40,836 nucleotides of DNA, from positions 15,690 to 56,525 of the forward strand of contig DBRJ01000059.1 in the NCBI GenBank assembly GCA_002305915.1. Reading direction: 5' to 3'. Source of the DNA: Pelotomaculum sp. UBA1371 (GTDB lineage Bacteria > Bacillota > Desulfotomaculia > Desulfotomaculales > Pelotomaculaceae). This document shows positions 26,408 to 34,829 of this stretch, piece after piece. Below the pieces are notes generated by a model. The model made no database searches. It was not told where the DNA came from and saw only the letters and a list, made by a program, of their open reading frames with translations. A program made the translations under genes and the position numbers. The first letter of the stretch is position 1. Every line of letters begins with the position of its first letter.

Positions 26408-27027
26408 TAAGTCGTCCTCCTTATAATTATCCACAAACCCTTGTCGTCCCTGTTCACTTCATACTGCGGAATCCCTGCGAGGCGCAACTCATCATTGAAA
26501 TCTATCTCGTTTTGTTTTCCGGTGTTTCTTTTAACCATCTCAAGCCAGTCCTTTTTTATTTTCAACATTTTTTCAGTGATTTGTTGCTTCAACTCAGGGG
26601 TGCCGAAACCACCGCCGATACAGGCACAACCACCCGGCGAAAGCACCCGGAAAATTTCCTGAAAAGCTTTTACCCGGTTCTCCCAAAAGAAGATAGAGCC
26701 CCTGCTTACGGCCAGGTCTATGGACTTGTCAGCCAGCGGGATATCTTGAACATCACCGCACAAAGTCCACATTTTTGATTTGAAGCCAGATGCAACAATA
26801 TTGTGATCTGCTATTTTTAACATTTCCGGGGATTTGTCAAACAGACAAACAGACAACTCTGTGATTCCGGCCAGGGCTATCCCCAAATAACCGCTGCCGC
26901 AACCGATATCCAGACAAGTCCCTCTGGTTATTCCCGATTTATTTATTATTTGCCTGGCAATGACGGGATAAATGGGGGCAAACACTTCACGGGCAACTTG
27001 ATCAAATTCCTCGGCACTCAGGTCCAT
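26407..27027 (-). CDS. Class I SAM-dependent methyltransferase
   Basis: A 206-residue Rossmann-fold methyltransferase. Motif I is LDIGCGSGYLGIAL at about 38-51, the acidic end of strand 2 is in CLFDKSPEMLKIA, the post-motif region is GDVQDIPLADKSIDLAVSRG, and RVLSPGGCACIGGGFG is motif III. No substrate-specific signature is visible. It is translationally coupled to the radical SAM fusion (TAGTG overlap) and follows the binding-protein gene by 139 bases, so it very probably acts on the same small molecule as the transporter and radical enzyme. That connection is inference. Confidence 0.88.
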   Translation of the reverse strand: MDLSAEEFDQVAREVFAPIYPVIARQIINKSGITRGTCLDIGCGSGYLGIALAGITELSVCLFDKSPEMLKIADHNIVASGFKSKMWTLCGDVQDIPLADKSIDLAVSRGSIFFWENRVKAFQEIFRVLSPGGCACIGGGFGTPELKQQITEKMLKIKKDWLEMVKRNTGKQNEIDFNDELRLAGIPQYEVNRDDKGLWIIIRRTT

Positions 27028-27166
27028 TAAATACGCTCCTTTCCCAAAACATAAGCAAAAACAAACTGCGGGCGCAGAAATAGAGAGCTAACTAAAAACT
27101 GCAAGCCGGCCAGGCAAAGTAGATAACGTTAAGGGACATGCTTGCCTGATATCTTGCCTGAAATAA

Positions 27167-28291
27167 CTAATTGACACCGGCTTTAGACCGCGCCAGCAAA
27201 TCATCGATCTCCTGGTCGGATAGATTATGATGGTAGAATTTGGCGAAAAAGTCTTTCACTTCAGCCTTCAGGTCATATTTGTAAACATCGGGGTAGAGCA
27301 GGTTGGCCAGCCATTTTACACCAATTATCCGGTTCACCGAAGGCGGCCGGTCAAACCAGTTAAAAGGCTTGTCCGGAATGTCATACACCCGCTGCTCTTT
27401 AACTGCTTTGATTGTGGACCATCTGGGGTCTGCGGTTATGCTGTTATAAACCATACCTTCCTCACCGCCCATGGGCCCCATGCTCGCTGTCAGAATCACA
27501 TCGGGATTCCAGGATAAAACCTGTTCCAGCGAAACCGATGTCATCCCCATTCCTCCCTTTACGGGAACATCGGCAACGTTAATGCCCCCAACAAAGTCCA
27601 GTACCTCTGTATGCTGTGATCCCGCAGGATCTGTCTCCAGCCCCTGGTTACCCTCTGCATAATATACTCTCAGCCTTTTTTCCCCGGGAATCTGCTTTGC
27701 CTTCGCGGCAACATCATCAACTGTACTGCGGCAGTAAGCAGCCAACTCCCCGGCGCGCCCCTCGACACCCAGCAAATCGCCCATAAACTCATAGGCTTGG
27801 TCCAGCTTATTGAGCTCACTGTTCACAACTACAACAGGTATACCCATCTGCTGCTGAATGCGTTCGGCAAGGGATATGGAAGTTTTATCAACGGCCCCGC
27901 AGGATATAAACAGGTCCGGGTTGATTTTTAAAAGTTCTTCGGTATTACAGGTTTTATTGGCATACCAACCACCCAGGTCGGGTAAATCACGATACTGGGG
28001 CAGAATAAATTCTTTATGCTCAGAAGCGATAGTGAAGTTCCAGGCGACAAGCTTTTCCGGCGCCAAAGTGTACATTAGAATCATGCCCACAGGACTGATG
28101 GAAAAAACCTTGCTAATCTCAACGGGAACAGTCACACTTCTACCGGCATGGTCGACAATAAGGCGGGATTCCTCCGCCATGTTGCTGTCAGTTATGACCC
28201 GTTGATTACCGCAGCCTGTAAAAGAGACAGCGGCAAAAATAAGAACAGTAAACAAACCTATTAATCTTACCGACATGCTTTTTTCGAACAT
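27167..28291 (-). CDS. Fe/cobalamin-type ABC importer binding lipoprotein
   Basis: A substrate-binding protein of the FecB/BtuF superfamily, 374 residues. A lipoprotein signal ends at FTGC (C27), so it is anchored to the outer face of the membrane. The first lobe begins DHAGRSVTVPVEISKVFS and has TLAPEKLVAWNF. The joining helix includes GRAGELAAYCRSTVDDVA. The second lobe shows RVYYAEGNQGLETDP, SLEQVLSWNPDVILTAS and VKWLANLLYPDVY. Siderophores, haem, cobalamin and other metal chelates are the known ligands of the group, and sequence alone does not choose between them. It is the third gene of the minus-strand transport cluster. Confidence 0.9.
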   Translation of the reverse strand: MFEKSMSVRLIGLFTVLIFAAVSFTGCGNQRVITDSNMAEESRLIVDHAGRSVTVPVEISKVFSISPVGMILMYTLAPEKLVAWNFTIASEHKEFILPQYRDLPDLGGWYANKTCNTEELLKINPDLFISCGAVDKTSISLAERIQQQMGIPVVVVNSELNKLDQAYEFMGDLLGVEGRAGELAAYCRSTVDDVAAKAKQIPGEKRLRVYYAEGNQGLETDPAGSQHTEVLDFVGGINVADVPVKGGMGMTSVSLEQVLSWNPDVILTASMGPMGGEEGMVYNSITADPRWSTIKAVKEQRVYDIPDKPFNWFDRPPSVNRIIGVKWLANLLYPDVYKYDLKAEVKDFFAKFYHHNLSDQEIDDLLARSKAGVN

Positions 28292-28448
28292 GATTGACCC
28301 CCACTTCCTGAATCATTTCTCATGAATCTACAGCTCAATTTTCTCGATTAATTAGCCGGCAGGTATTTCCGCCCGCAGCAGCTGTCGCAGAGACTGCACT
28401 CTGACATGTTAAATATCTTAGACCCCAGCCCGGGACAATCCCCGGACA

Positions 28449-29255
28449 TTACCGGGCAGCCTCCAGGGTCATCAGGGGGACGCAGACCTTTACTTCCTCC
28501 GACAGCATCCCCCTGACTTTAGTTGAAACAACTTTAATATCCGTTGTGTAAAGATCGCTTAAACTGTCATCTGTGATAATTTCCTCCGGACTCCCGATAG
28601 CCGCAATTATACCTTTTTTCATAATAGCCACTTTATTACAAGCCAGGAAGGCGTGATTGGGAAAATGGGTGGTCATGATTATGGTATAACCCTTTGAAGC
28701 CAGTTCGTGAACGATTTTTAAGATGCGGGTCTGATTGCCGTAATCCAAACTGGCCGTCGGTTCATCCATGATTAAAATGTTCGATTGCTGGGCCAGTGCC
28801 CGGGAAATAAGCACCAACTGACGCTCCCCTCCGCTTATTTCACTAAATAATGAATACTGCAGATGGGAAATACCTGTTCTGGCAAGCGCCGACCTGGCAA
28901 TCTCCATATCTTTTTCAGTTGGAGTTGACATAACACCCAGATGCGGACTCCGTCCCATAATGACTAGTTCCATTACTTGATACGGAAAAGCAACGCTGGC
29001 AGCCTGGGGAACATAAGCTACCAACCTGGCCAACTCCCTGGCGGACATTTCGCTTATATCGCGGCCGCCAATCCGGATCCTGCCCCGCTTGATTTTATTG
29101 ATTCCGAGCAGGCAGCGCAACAAAGTTGTCTTACCAGTGCCGTTGGGGCCCAACAGGCATAAAACATCCCCTTTGTCCACGGAAAAAGATATTCCGTTTA
29201 TGAGATCGGGCCTCCTGGGATAAGCAAAGCTAATGTCTTCAACACTTAATATCAT
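28449..29255 (-). CDS. FecE/BtuD-type ABC importer ATPase
   Basis: The ATPase of a metal-chelate importer. Walker A is LLGPNGTGKTT, the Q-loop is VAYVPQA, the signature is ISGGERQLVLISRAL, and Walker B is ILIMDEPTASLD. It ends with a usual FecE-type tail, including DLYTTDIKVV. I place the start at the ATG at 29255 because GGAAGTGA lies eight bases upstream, rather than the TTG at 29273. The gene is separated by a 257-base gap from the permease and 157 bases from the binding protein, which are unusually loose spacings for such an operon. Confidence 0.92.
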   Translation of the reverse strand: MILSVEDISFAYPRRPDLINGISFSVDKGDVLCLLGPNGTGKTTLLRCLLGINKIKRGRIRIGGRDISEMSARELARLVAYVPQAASVAFPYQVMELVIMGRSPHLGVMSTPTEKDMEIARSALARTGISHLQYSLFSEISGGERQLVLISRALAQQSNILIMDEPTASLDYGNQTRILKIVHELASKGYTIIMTTHFPNHAFLACNKVAIMKKGIIAAIGSPEEIITDDSLSDLYTTDIKVVSTKVRGMLSEEVKVCVPLMTLEAAR

Positions 29256-29293
29256 CCTTATTATCACTTCCAAAATAAGAGTTGAGCTGCAGG

Positions 29294-29452
29294 TTAAGCC
29301 AATCCCCGCACGTTTTCATAGTTGCCTGGACATTTAACAGCAGTTTTTAGGCCGTTGTCTTTAATCCCACACTTATTTTCATATTTGCTGCCTGGATCCC
29401 GACGATCTACTTGCTCTATGCCTCACCACCTCCCGATCTGAACAAGCGGCAT
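29294..29452 (-). CDS. Speculative small UGA-containing frame between permease and ATPase
   Basis: In the gap between two transporter genes, a minus-strand ATG frame runs 52 codons if the UGA at 29423-29425 is read through as selenocysteine (residue 10). The sequence begins MPLVQIGRW-U-G and ends in GNYENVRGLA, with two cysteines later. A weak GATC/GATC stem begins about 15 bases after the UGA. There is no strong ribosome binding site and no family match. I list it only because two clear UGA-containing genes lie nearby; chance is a real alternative. Confidence 0.15.
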
Positions 29453-29512
29453 TTGACATAGCCCTGCTGGTTGTTTGTGTATTTCTTCACCCTTACTAAT
29501 AAGTTAAGGTTC

Positions 29513-30547
29513 TTACGTCCACCCTCTCTTAACCTTTGAAAGCAGAAAGACGAAAAAGGGAGCCCCTATTAAAGCTGTTAGAATACCCAGGGGTATCTCC
29601 ATAGCAGTTAGATTTCTGGCAACATTGTCTACCATCAGCAAATAGCCGCTGCCCATTATGAGGGAAACAGGCAGGAGCAAGGCAAAACCGGGGCCGACCA
29701 GCATACGCGCCATATGCGGAATAAGCAAGCCAACCCAGCCGATAATGCCGCTTATACTTACAGCTGCAGCCGTCATCAGGGTAGCGCAGATTACCACGAT
29801 AATCCGCATGAGATTCACATTAACCCCAAGCGTAATTGCTTCCTCCTCACCTATGGAAAGCACGTTAACCTGCCAGCGAATGAGATACAGTCCAATGCAG
29901 GAAAGAATAATCGGGAAAAAGGCAAAAAGCACATCCGAATTTGTTACCTTGGACAATCCCCCCATTAACCAAAAGGTAATAGCGGGTAAAGTATCCAGTG
30001 GATCTGCCAGATATTTGACACAAGAAAGCATTGCCTGAAACAAGGCTGAAATAACCATCCCCCCCAAAATAAGGACGGTCATGGAATTGCGGCTGCTGCC
30101 GCCAAAGATCTGGCTGACCAAAAACGAAGCGGCTACAGCCAGGAGGGCAAACAAAAAAGCCAGGATCTGTATGCCCCACCAGGGATAATACAGGATCATA
30201 CCCAGGGAGGCGCCAAAACCGGCCCCCGCCGAGACTCCCAAAATAGCCGGCGAAACCAGCGGGTTCTTGAACAAGCTCTGATAGGCGGCGCCGGAAGAGG
30301 CCAGAGCCCCGCCTACTAGAAGCGCCGCTATAATCCTGGGAAACCTCAGCTGGAGCACCACCGTCTCCATATTATCCGTCCATGTTTGAGGTAAACTTAT
30401 TATCTTTGATAATAGAATGGTAATTACCATGTCAGGCATTACCTGGTACCGGCCCAGGAGAAAGGAAGTAAAAAATATAATCGTCAAAGCCATAAGAAGA
30501 AGCAGGATCTTGTGTGATAACCTTGAATTATGTACATGTTCTTGCAT
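29513..30547 (-). CDS. FecCD-type ABC importer permease
   Basis: A membrane permease of 344 residues with about ten helices, typical of importers for iron chelates and cobalamin. Family marks are LRFPRIIAALLVGGALASSGAAYQ near the start, FKNPLVSPAILGVSAGAGFGA, LGGMVISALF, and the late GIIGWVGLLIPHMARMLVG with the coupling-helix glycines. GAGGA lies nine bases before the ATG. It is the first gene of the cluster that runs through ATPase, binding protein, methyltransferase and radical SAM fusion. The 350-bp upstream region carries a repeated ACATAAC element. Confidence 0.93.
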   Translation of the reverse strand: MQEHVHNSRLSHKILLLLMALTIIFFTSFLLGRYQVMPDMVITILLSKIISLPQTWTDNMETVVLQLRFPRIIAALLVGGALASSGAAYQSLFKNPLVSPAILGVSAGAGFGASLGMILYYPWWGIQILAFLFALLAVAASFLVSQIFGGSSRNSMTVLILGGMVISALFQAMLSCVKYLADPLDTLPAITFWLMGGLSKVTNSDVLFAFFPIILSCIGLYLIRWQVNVLSIGEEEAITLGVNVNLMRIIVVICATLMTAAAVSISGIIGWVGLLIPHMARMLVGPGFALLLPVSLIMGSGYLLMVDNVARNLTAMEIPLGILTALIGAPFFVFLLSKVKRGWT

Positions 30548-30662
30548 TAATAATTTTCCTCATCATCCAGATTATGTTATGGTCACTAAAACCGGCTGCA
30601 ACCAGGGAAACCCCTCAAGACACCCATGCTTGAACATACTCAATATAAGATGTCATAAAACA

Positions 30663-30727
30663 ACATAACGACAAATCTATTTCATGCAGAAACAACCAAA
30701 ACATAACATAACGTTACATAACATAAC
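30663..30727 (-). promoter_or_regulatory. ACATAAC repeat cluster, putative operator
   Basis: ACATAAC occurs at 30663, 30701, 30706, 30716 and 30721. The last four are arranged in pairs on either side of GTT, giving a partly symmetric AACGTTAC core. It lies 115-180 bp upstream of the FecCD-type permease start, where a repressor or activator would bind. No known consensus was compared. Confidence 0.45.
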
Positions 30728-30784
30728 TTCACTATAATCATAATTTATAGTGCCGCTGCAGTCAATATAAAAAATATAAAAATA

Positions 30785-30810
30785 AAGGTGACAGGCCTTG
30801 CCCTCACCTT
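30785..30810 (-). terminator. Terminator after the LysR gene
   Basis: On the minus strand AAGGTGA and TCACCTT pair around a 12-base loop, followed by TTATTTTTATATTTTTT. Confidence 0.65.
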
Positions 30811-30897
30811 AAACTTAAACAAGAAAAACAACATCAGAAGATTTATAATATTATATATTTTCCAGCTTTTCGTCAACTAAAATAATCTGTTAATGAA

Positions 30898-31811
30898 CTA
30901 AATTTCTTTAACCGGTACTGGTAACGGCCACTTTCTTATAAAATTCAAAAATGCAATTACTGTTGGATACGATCGCTGATCTTTTATAAATATCACGGAA
31001 TAGAGTATGGGGATCACCAAATCCTTGCTATCAATAATTTTAATCAAACCTGCAGCTTGCTCCAATAAAACAGCATGCCTGGAAATAAAAGTTATACCAA
31101 CACCTGCCGCGACCAAACGCTTGATCACCTCGGTGCACCCGATTTCCATTTTTTAGAAAAGAAAAGATTGTTATCAGCAAAAAATTGTTCCATTAAAAAC
31201 CGTGACGCTGATCCCTGTTCCCTCCAAATCAGGGTTTCACCGGCAATTTCTTGTGCCTTTACATTTTTTCGTCCTTTAAGAAAATGATTTGAGGATGAGA
31301 TCATTACAAGTTCGTCTTGAAAATAAGGTTCGGCATAAAGAATTGTATTTTTTAGAGGCCCACCGATTAAGCCCAGGTCAATCTCCCTTTCCGCAACTAG
31401 CCTTTCAATCTCTTCACTGTTTCCCATTCTTAATACGATGTTAATATTCGGGTATCTTTCTTGAAAAGCTTTTAACAACGGCGGAAGCACATAACCGCCG
31501 ACAGTTGTGCAGGCGCCGATTAATACTTTACCCCGTTCCAGGTCCTTGAACTGGGACATAGATTGTTCAGCCTGTTCCACATACTCAAAAATACGGTCTG
31601 AATAATAGTAAAGGTTGCGGCCGGCATCGGTGAGTTCCACTCTGCGCCCCCGTTGAATAAACAGCTCAAGTCCAAGGCTTTTCTCCAAAGAGGCCACCTG
31701 TCTGGACACGGCCGGCTGGCTTAAGGACATTTCCTTTGCAGCTCTTGTAAAATTGAGATGTTTGGCGACAACATAAAAAGCTTTCAACTGAAAAGGATTT
31801 AACTCTGACAA
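30898..31811 (-). pseudogene. LysR-family regulator with a one-base frameshift
   Basis: A LysR regulator linked to selenium genes by position. The helix-turn-helix is at the N-terminus (FYVVAKHLNFTRAAKEMSLS, then QPAVSRQVASLE), and the effector domain starts near VLIGACTTVGGYVLPPLL. The frame breaks at a six-A run (31149-31154). One more A would join FFADNNLFFSKK to MEIGCTEVIKRLVAAG and give a complete 304-residue protein. The start is a TTG at 31811 with AGAGGAG six bases upstream. It may be a sequencing error, a phase-variable tract or true decay. The gene is divergent from selD, as expected for its controller. Confidence 0.75.
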
Positions 31812-31860
31812 AGGCTGCTCCTCTCCTCTAAAAAATCTATAACATTGACGCATAGTATAT

Positions 31861-31881
31861 ATGCATATTATTCATTTGCAT
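31861..31881. promoter_or_regulatory. Putative LysR operator in the LysR-selD intergenic region
   Basis: ATGCA and TGCAT form inverted arms around an 11-base AT-rich core. This gives a T-N11-A-like LysR box in the only DNA between the divergent regulator and selD genes. Confidence 0.4.
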
Positions 31882-31930
31882 TATACTTCCAGACATGCTA
31901 GCCTGTAAATGAAAGATGAGGAAGACTATT

Positions 31931-33001
31931 TTGAAAAGTCAGTTTCCCGGAATTAAATTAACTTCATATTCGCCAGGCTCAGGTTGAGCTTGTAAAATAG
32001 GTCCGGAGGACCTGAATAAGATTCTGCGCTGCCTGCCTCCGGTTAAGGACCCTGACGTCCTGGCAGGACGTGATGATAATGCCGCTGTTTATAAGCTAAA
32101 CGATGAAACTGCACTGGTTCAAACCGTAGATTATATAACGCCCGTTGTTGACAATCCCTATCATTTCGGAATGATAGCTGCGGCCAACGCTTTCAGTGAT
32201 ATTTACGCCATGGGCGGAAAACCGGTAATGGCCCTTAACTTAATTGGTTTCCCCAATCAAAGCCTGCCCCTTTCCATCATGGAAGCCATATTGAAAGGTG
32301 GTGCAGATAAAGCTGCTGAAGTTGGCGTAACTATCGTGGGGGGGCATTCCATCACAGATTATTCTCCCAAATACGGCCTTGTTGTTACAGGCTTCCTGGA
32401 CATCAGAAACATGATTACAAAACGCGGCGCTAAGCCGGGAGACTCTTTGATCCTGACAAAACCACTGGGAATCGGTGTTATCACTACCGGAATCGACCAT
32501 AGAATCGCGGATGACCATACCATCAACCAGGTCGTTAAAATTATGACCACTTTGAACAAAAGGGCGTCTGAAATAATGCTAGCCGTTGGAGTTAACGCTT
32601 GTACCGACGTCACAGGTTTTGGCTTGCTGGGACATCTGCGGGAAATCCTTACGGCCAGCAACGCCGGAGCACGCCTAAAGGCCTCCGCAATTCCCCTTAT
32701 CCCGGAGACAAGGGAGTTGATCCAGGCAGGGGCAGTGGCTACAGGTACTCACAACAATTACCGCTATATCCGGGATTCTGTTAAATGGGACCCTTCCCTG
32801 TCCAGAGAAATGAGACTGATCATGTGTGACCCTCAGACATCAGGCGGCCTTCTAATTTCCGTATCCCCGCAAAACAGGAACCGTCTAATGGCGGAACTCC
32901 GGAAAGATGAGGAGGTTATCGAGGCAGCAGAGATTGGGGAAATAGTAGATGTTCCCGGCGAAATCAGCGTACTTGGTTCCAGGTTACCAAACATAAGTTG
33001 A
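31931..33001 (+). CDS. selD: Selenide, water dikinase, itself a selenoprotein (UGA = Sec19)
   Basis: Makes selenophosphate, the selenium donor for tRNA-Sec and selenouridine, from selenide and ATP. The frame from a TTG at 31931 (AGGAAG six bases upstream) reads SYSPGSG, then UGA at 31985-31987, then ACKIGPEDL. This matches the SelD active site, where E. coli has Cys17 and Lys20; here these are Sec19 and Lys22. Downstream are GRDDNAAVY, TVDYITPVVDNPYHFG, ANAFSDIYAMGG, VGGHS and CDPQTSGGLL. The total is 356 residues, a normal length. Conventional calling would start at 32171 and lose 80 residues. A SECIS-like hairpin follows the UGA. Confidence 0.95.
31999..32013 (+). promoter_or_regulatory. 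SECIS-like hairpin in selD
   Basis: AGGTCC, loop GGA, GGACCT is a perfect six-base-pair stem. The loop is 17 bases after the UGA, the distance used by bacterial SECIS elements, and the loop is G-rich. It lies wholly inside the coding frame. Confidence 0.7.
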
Positions 33002-33113
33002 ATTTGCCGGAAAAAAAGCTGTCTTCAAGGTACTTGTTTTATTCACCTGCGCCAACAAAGGACGTCTAAAAGGATTCTTAAAGTATTCTCAATATAAAAA
33101 GGAGCTGTTATAA

Positions 33114-33365
33114 ATGATTAATATGGTTGTTTTTCACAGTGGAAATCCAGGTTGAATGAGCTGCCGGAAGGCTATAGATATAGCCAAAGCAATGAAGGAA
33201 AAATTCGGCGATAAAATTATCCTGAGCATTTTTAAGAATGACTCGGAAGAGGCAAAGGCTTATACTCTGTTATCTTCTACCAGCGTTTTCGTAAATAATA
33301 AATTTGTGCCCCTGAATATTGCCTTGGCTAAAGAAGCAATGAGTAATTACCTGGCTAAAATATAA
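33114..33365 (+). CDS. Thioredoxin-like selenoprotein with U-x-x-C motif (SaoT-like?)
   Basis: An 83-residue redox protein. From the ATG at 33114 (AAGGAG nine bases upstream) it reads MINMVVFHSGNPG, then UGA (33153-33155) as Sec14, then MSCRKAIDIAKAMKEK. The U-M-S-C motif at the end of the first strand corresponds to the CxxC of thioredoxin-fold proteins, and SVFVNNKFVPLNIA forms the later strands. From memory, NCBI lists a small thioredoxin-like (seleno)protein family called SaoT that this may belong to, but I could not check. It follows selD by 112 bases, so it is probably co-transcribed, and a terminator follows. ATG-based calling from 33156 would remove the active site. Confidence 0.85.
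33170..33185 (+). promoter_or_regulatory. SECIS-like hairpin in the thioredoxin-like gene
   Basis: GGCTAT, loop AGAT, ATAGCC is a perfect stem whose loop is about 20 bases after the UGA. A competing small GCC-GGAA-GGC hairpin lies just before it, so the exact SECIS structure is uncertain. Confidence 0.55.
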
Positions 33366-33403
33366 AACTTAAATATAAAAAAACACCCTGTGCAATCTGC
33401 TTT

Positions 33404-33431
33404 CCCGGCCTCAACAGCCGGGGCTTTTTTT
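33404..33431 (+). terminator. Terminator of the selD operon
   Basis: CCCGGC and GCCGGG pair around a seven-base loop, followed by GC and seven T. Confidence 0.8.
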
Positions 33432-33668
33432 GTGCCGCAATTCTTTTTTTTGACGGATGATGATGGTTGCGATTTTTTTCTAATTCCAAAGTTATGCTAT
33501 AATAATGCAGAATAAAAAATCTATTTCCATATTTGAGATGTTTTAGCGCCTCTACGCTTTATCCGCTTGCGTTTGAGATAGGTTACAGACCGTTTAAGGA
33601 ACAAAGCATAGTCTCCGGGCCTGGCTTATTCGCCTGTTCTTTTTGTTTATCTGAAAGGAATAAACGGG

Positions 33669-34568
33669 GTGCTTATCATGCTAAAGAGCCAAAGAAAAAA
33701 AGCAAATGCAAACTTCCTTGCCGGATACCAGGACCTTTTCAGGTGTCCACTGTGTTCATCTAAAATGAAACTGGTTAATTTAAAAAGTCTAATTTGTACC
33801 AACAACCATTGCTATGACCTGGCCAAACAGGGCTACGTAAATATGCTGTCCCACGCCTTGAAAACAAAATACAACAGGCAAATGTTTGCATCCAGAAGGA
33901 TAATCTGCAGGAACGGCTTGTTTGGCCCCATGATTAACAAAATTCGGGGTTTAATCACAGCAGGAGCGCCCCCCCGGGGAGAACAGCTAAAAATACTGGA
34001 TGCAGGATGCGGTGAAGGTTCTCATCTGGCGATGATTTTAGGAAAAGTCACTCATAATTCAGAAACCGGCCTTTTAGGCGTGGGCCTTGATATTTCTAAA
34101 GAGGCAATTATTATGGCTTCAAAGGAATACAAGGATATAATCTGGTGCGTTGGAGATCTTGCCGGGGCACCCTTCGCCGGTGATTACTTCGATTTCATTC
34201 TCAACATCCTGGCGCCAGCCAATTACGCTGAATTCAAAAGAATGATTGCTCCCCACGGCAGGGTTATTAAGGTTATCCCCGGGAGGGACTATCTAAAAGA
34301 GTTAAGGAATATTCTTTATGGACAAACCGCTAAACAACATTATTCAAACGAAGATACCCTGGAGCTTTTTAAGAGTAATTTTGCGCTTCTGGAAGTTGAA
34401 AGGGTGCGCTACAATGTGACTCTGGACCAGACATGGCTTGAACCTTTGATTCAGATGACCCCTTTAACCTGGGGTACAACGCAGGAACGCTTGCTGAAGG
34501 CCCGGAAAGAAGAATTATCAGATGTGACCATTGATTTAACCATCCTGGCCGGAAAAAAGCATCACTAA
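33669..34568 (+). CDS. RlmA-like 23S rRNA (guanine-N1) methyltransferase
   Basis: A 299-residue methyltransferase of the RlmA/RrmA group, whose members methylate a guanine in the 23S rRNA peptide-exit region. It has the zinc-finger cysteines (RCPLCSS and CTNNHCYDLAKQGYVNML) typical of the group near residues 25-55. The SAM-binding ILDAGCGEGSHLA follows at about 110, then GLDISKEAI, WCVGDLAGAPF and ILAPANYAEFKRM. Start choice is open: GTG at 33669 with AAGGA at nine bases, or ATG at 33678 with GGGGTG. Members of the RlmA(II) branch confer macrolide tolerance, but whether this one does is unknown. It is monocistronic. Confidence 0.85.
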   Translation: MLIMLKSQRKKANANFLAGYQDLFRCPLCSSKMKLVNLKSLICTNNHCYDLAKQGYVNMLSHALKTKYNRQMFASRRIICRNGLFGPMINKIRGLITAGAPPRGEQLKILDAGCGEGSHLAMILGKVTHNSETGLLGVGLDISKEAIIMASKEYKDIIWCVGDLAGAPFAGDYFDFILNILAPANYAEFKRMIAPHGRVIKVIPGRDYLKELRNILYGQTAKQHYSNEDTLELFKSNFALLEVERVRYNVTLDQTWLEPLIQMTPLTWGTTQERLLKARKEELSDVTIDLTILAGKKHH

Positions 34569-34829
34569 CCGCAGCAACCGCCCGCAAAACGGTAACAACA
34601 AAAATAGAACCCATAACCAGCCCAATTATAAACCTTTGACATCCTTACCAACCCGGCATCCAGCCCCGGTTAAGAGCCAAAAAAACAGGACTGCGCCCTA
34701 TCCGGATAAGTAAAAGAACCTGACAGCCATGTCTTTTTGTAAATACCCGACGCAAAAGGAGGAATATGTAAAGATTAGGTCGAATCCACTATATATACAA
34801 ATAAATCCACGCCGGAAAGGGGGATTGGA

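Larger units (their letters stand above)
30548..30897. other. Regulatory region upstream of the FecCD-type operon
   Basis: About 350 bp without a gene. It contains, from the permease outward, a GGAAACCCCT-type dispersed repeat (30606-30626), five ACATAAC units (30663-30727), and the LysR-gene terminator (30785-30810). No cobalamin riboswitch is recognisable. Confidence 0.5.

Noticed and set aside
30548..30897. Cobalamin riboswitch before the FecCD-type operon
   Set aside because: No B12-box-like sequence is visible, so the ligand cannot be assigned to cobalamin on this basis.
33156..33365. Short protein starting at the ATG after UGA 33153
   Set aside because: This start has no ribosome binding site and removes the first strand and active site; the readthrough frame from 33114 is far better.
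33533..33763. 76-codon frame overlapping the RlmA-like gene start
   Set aside because: Different frame from the clear methyltransferase, no domain.
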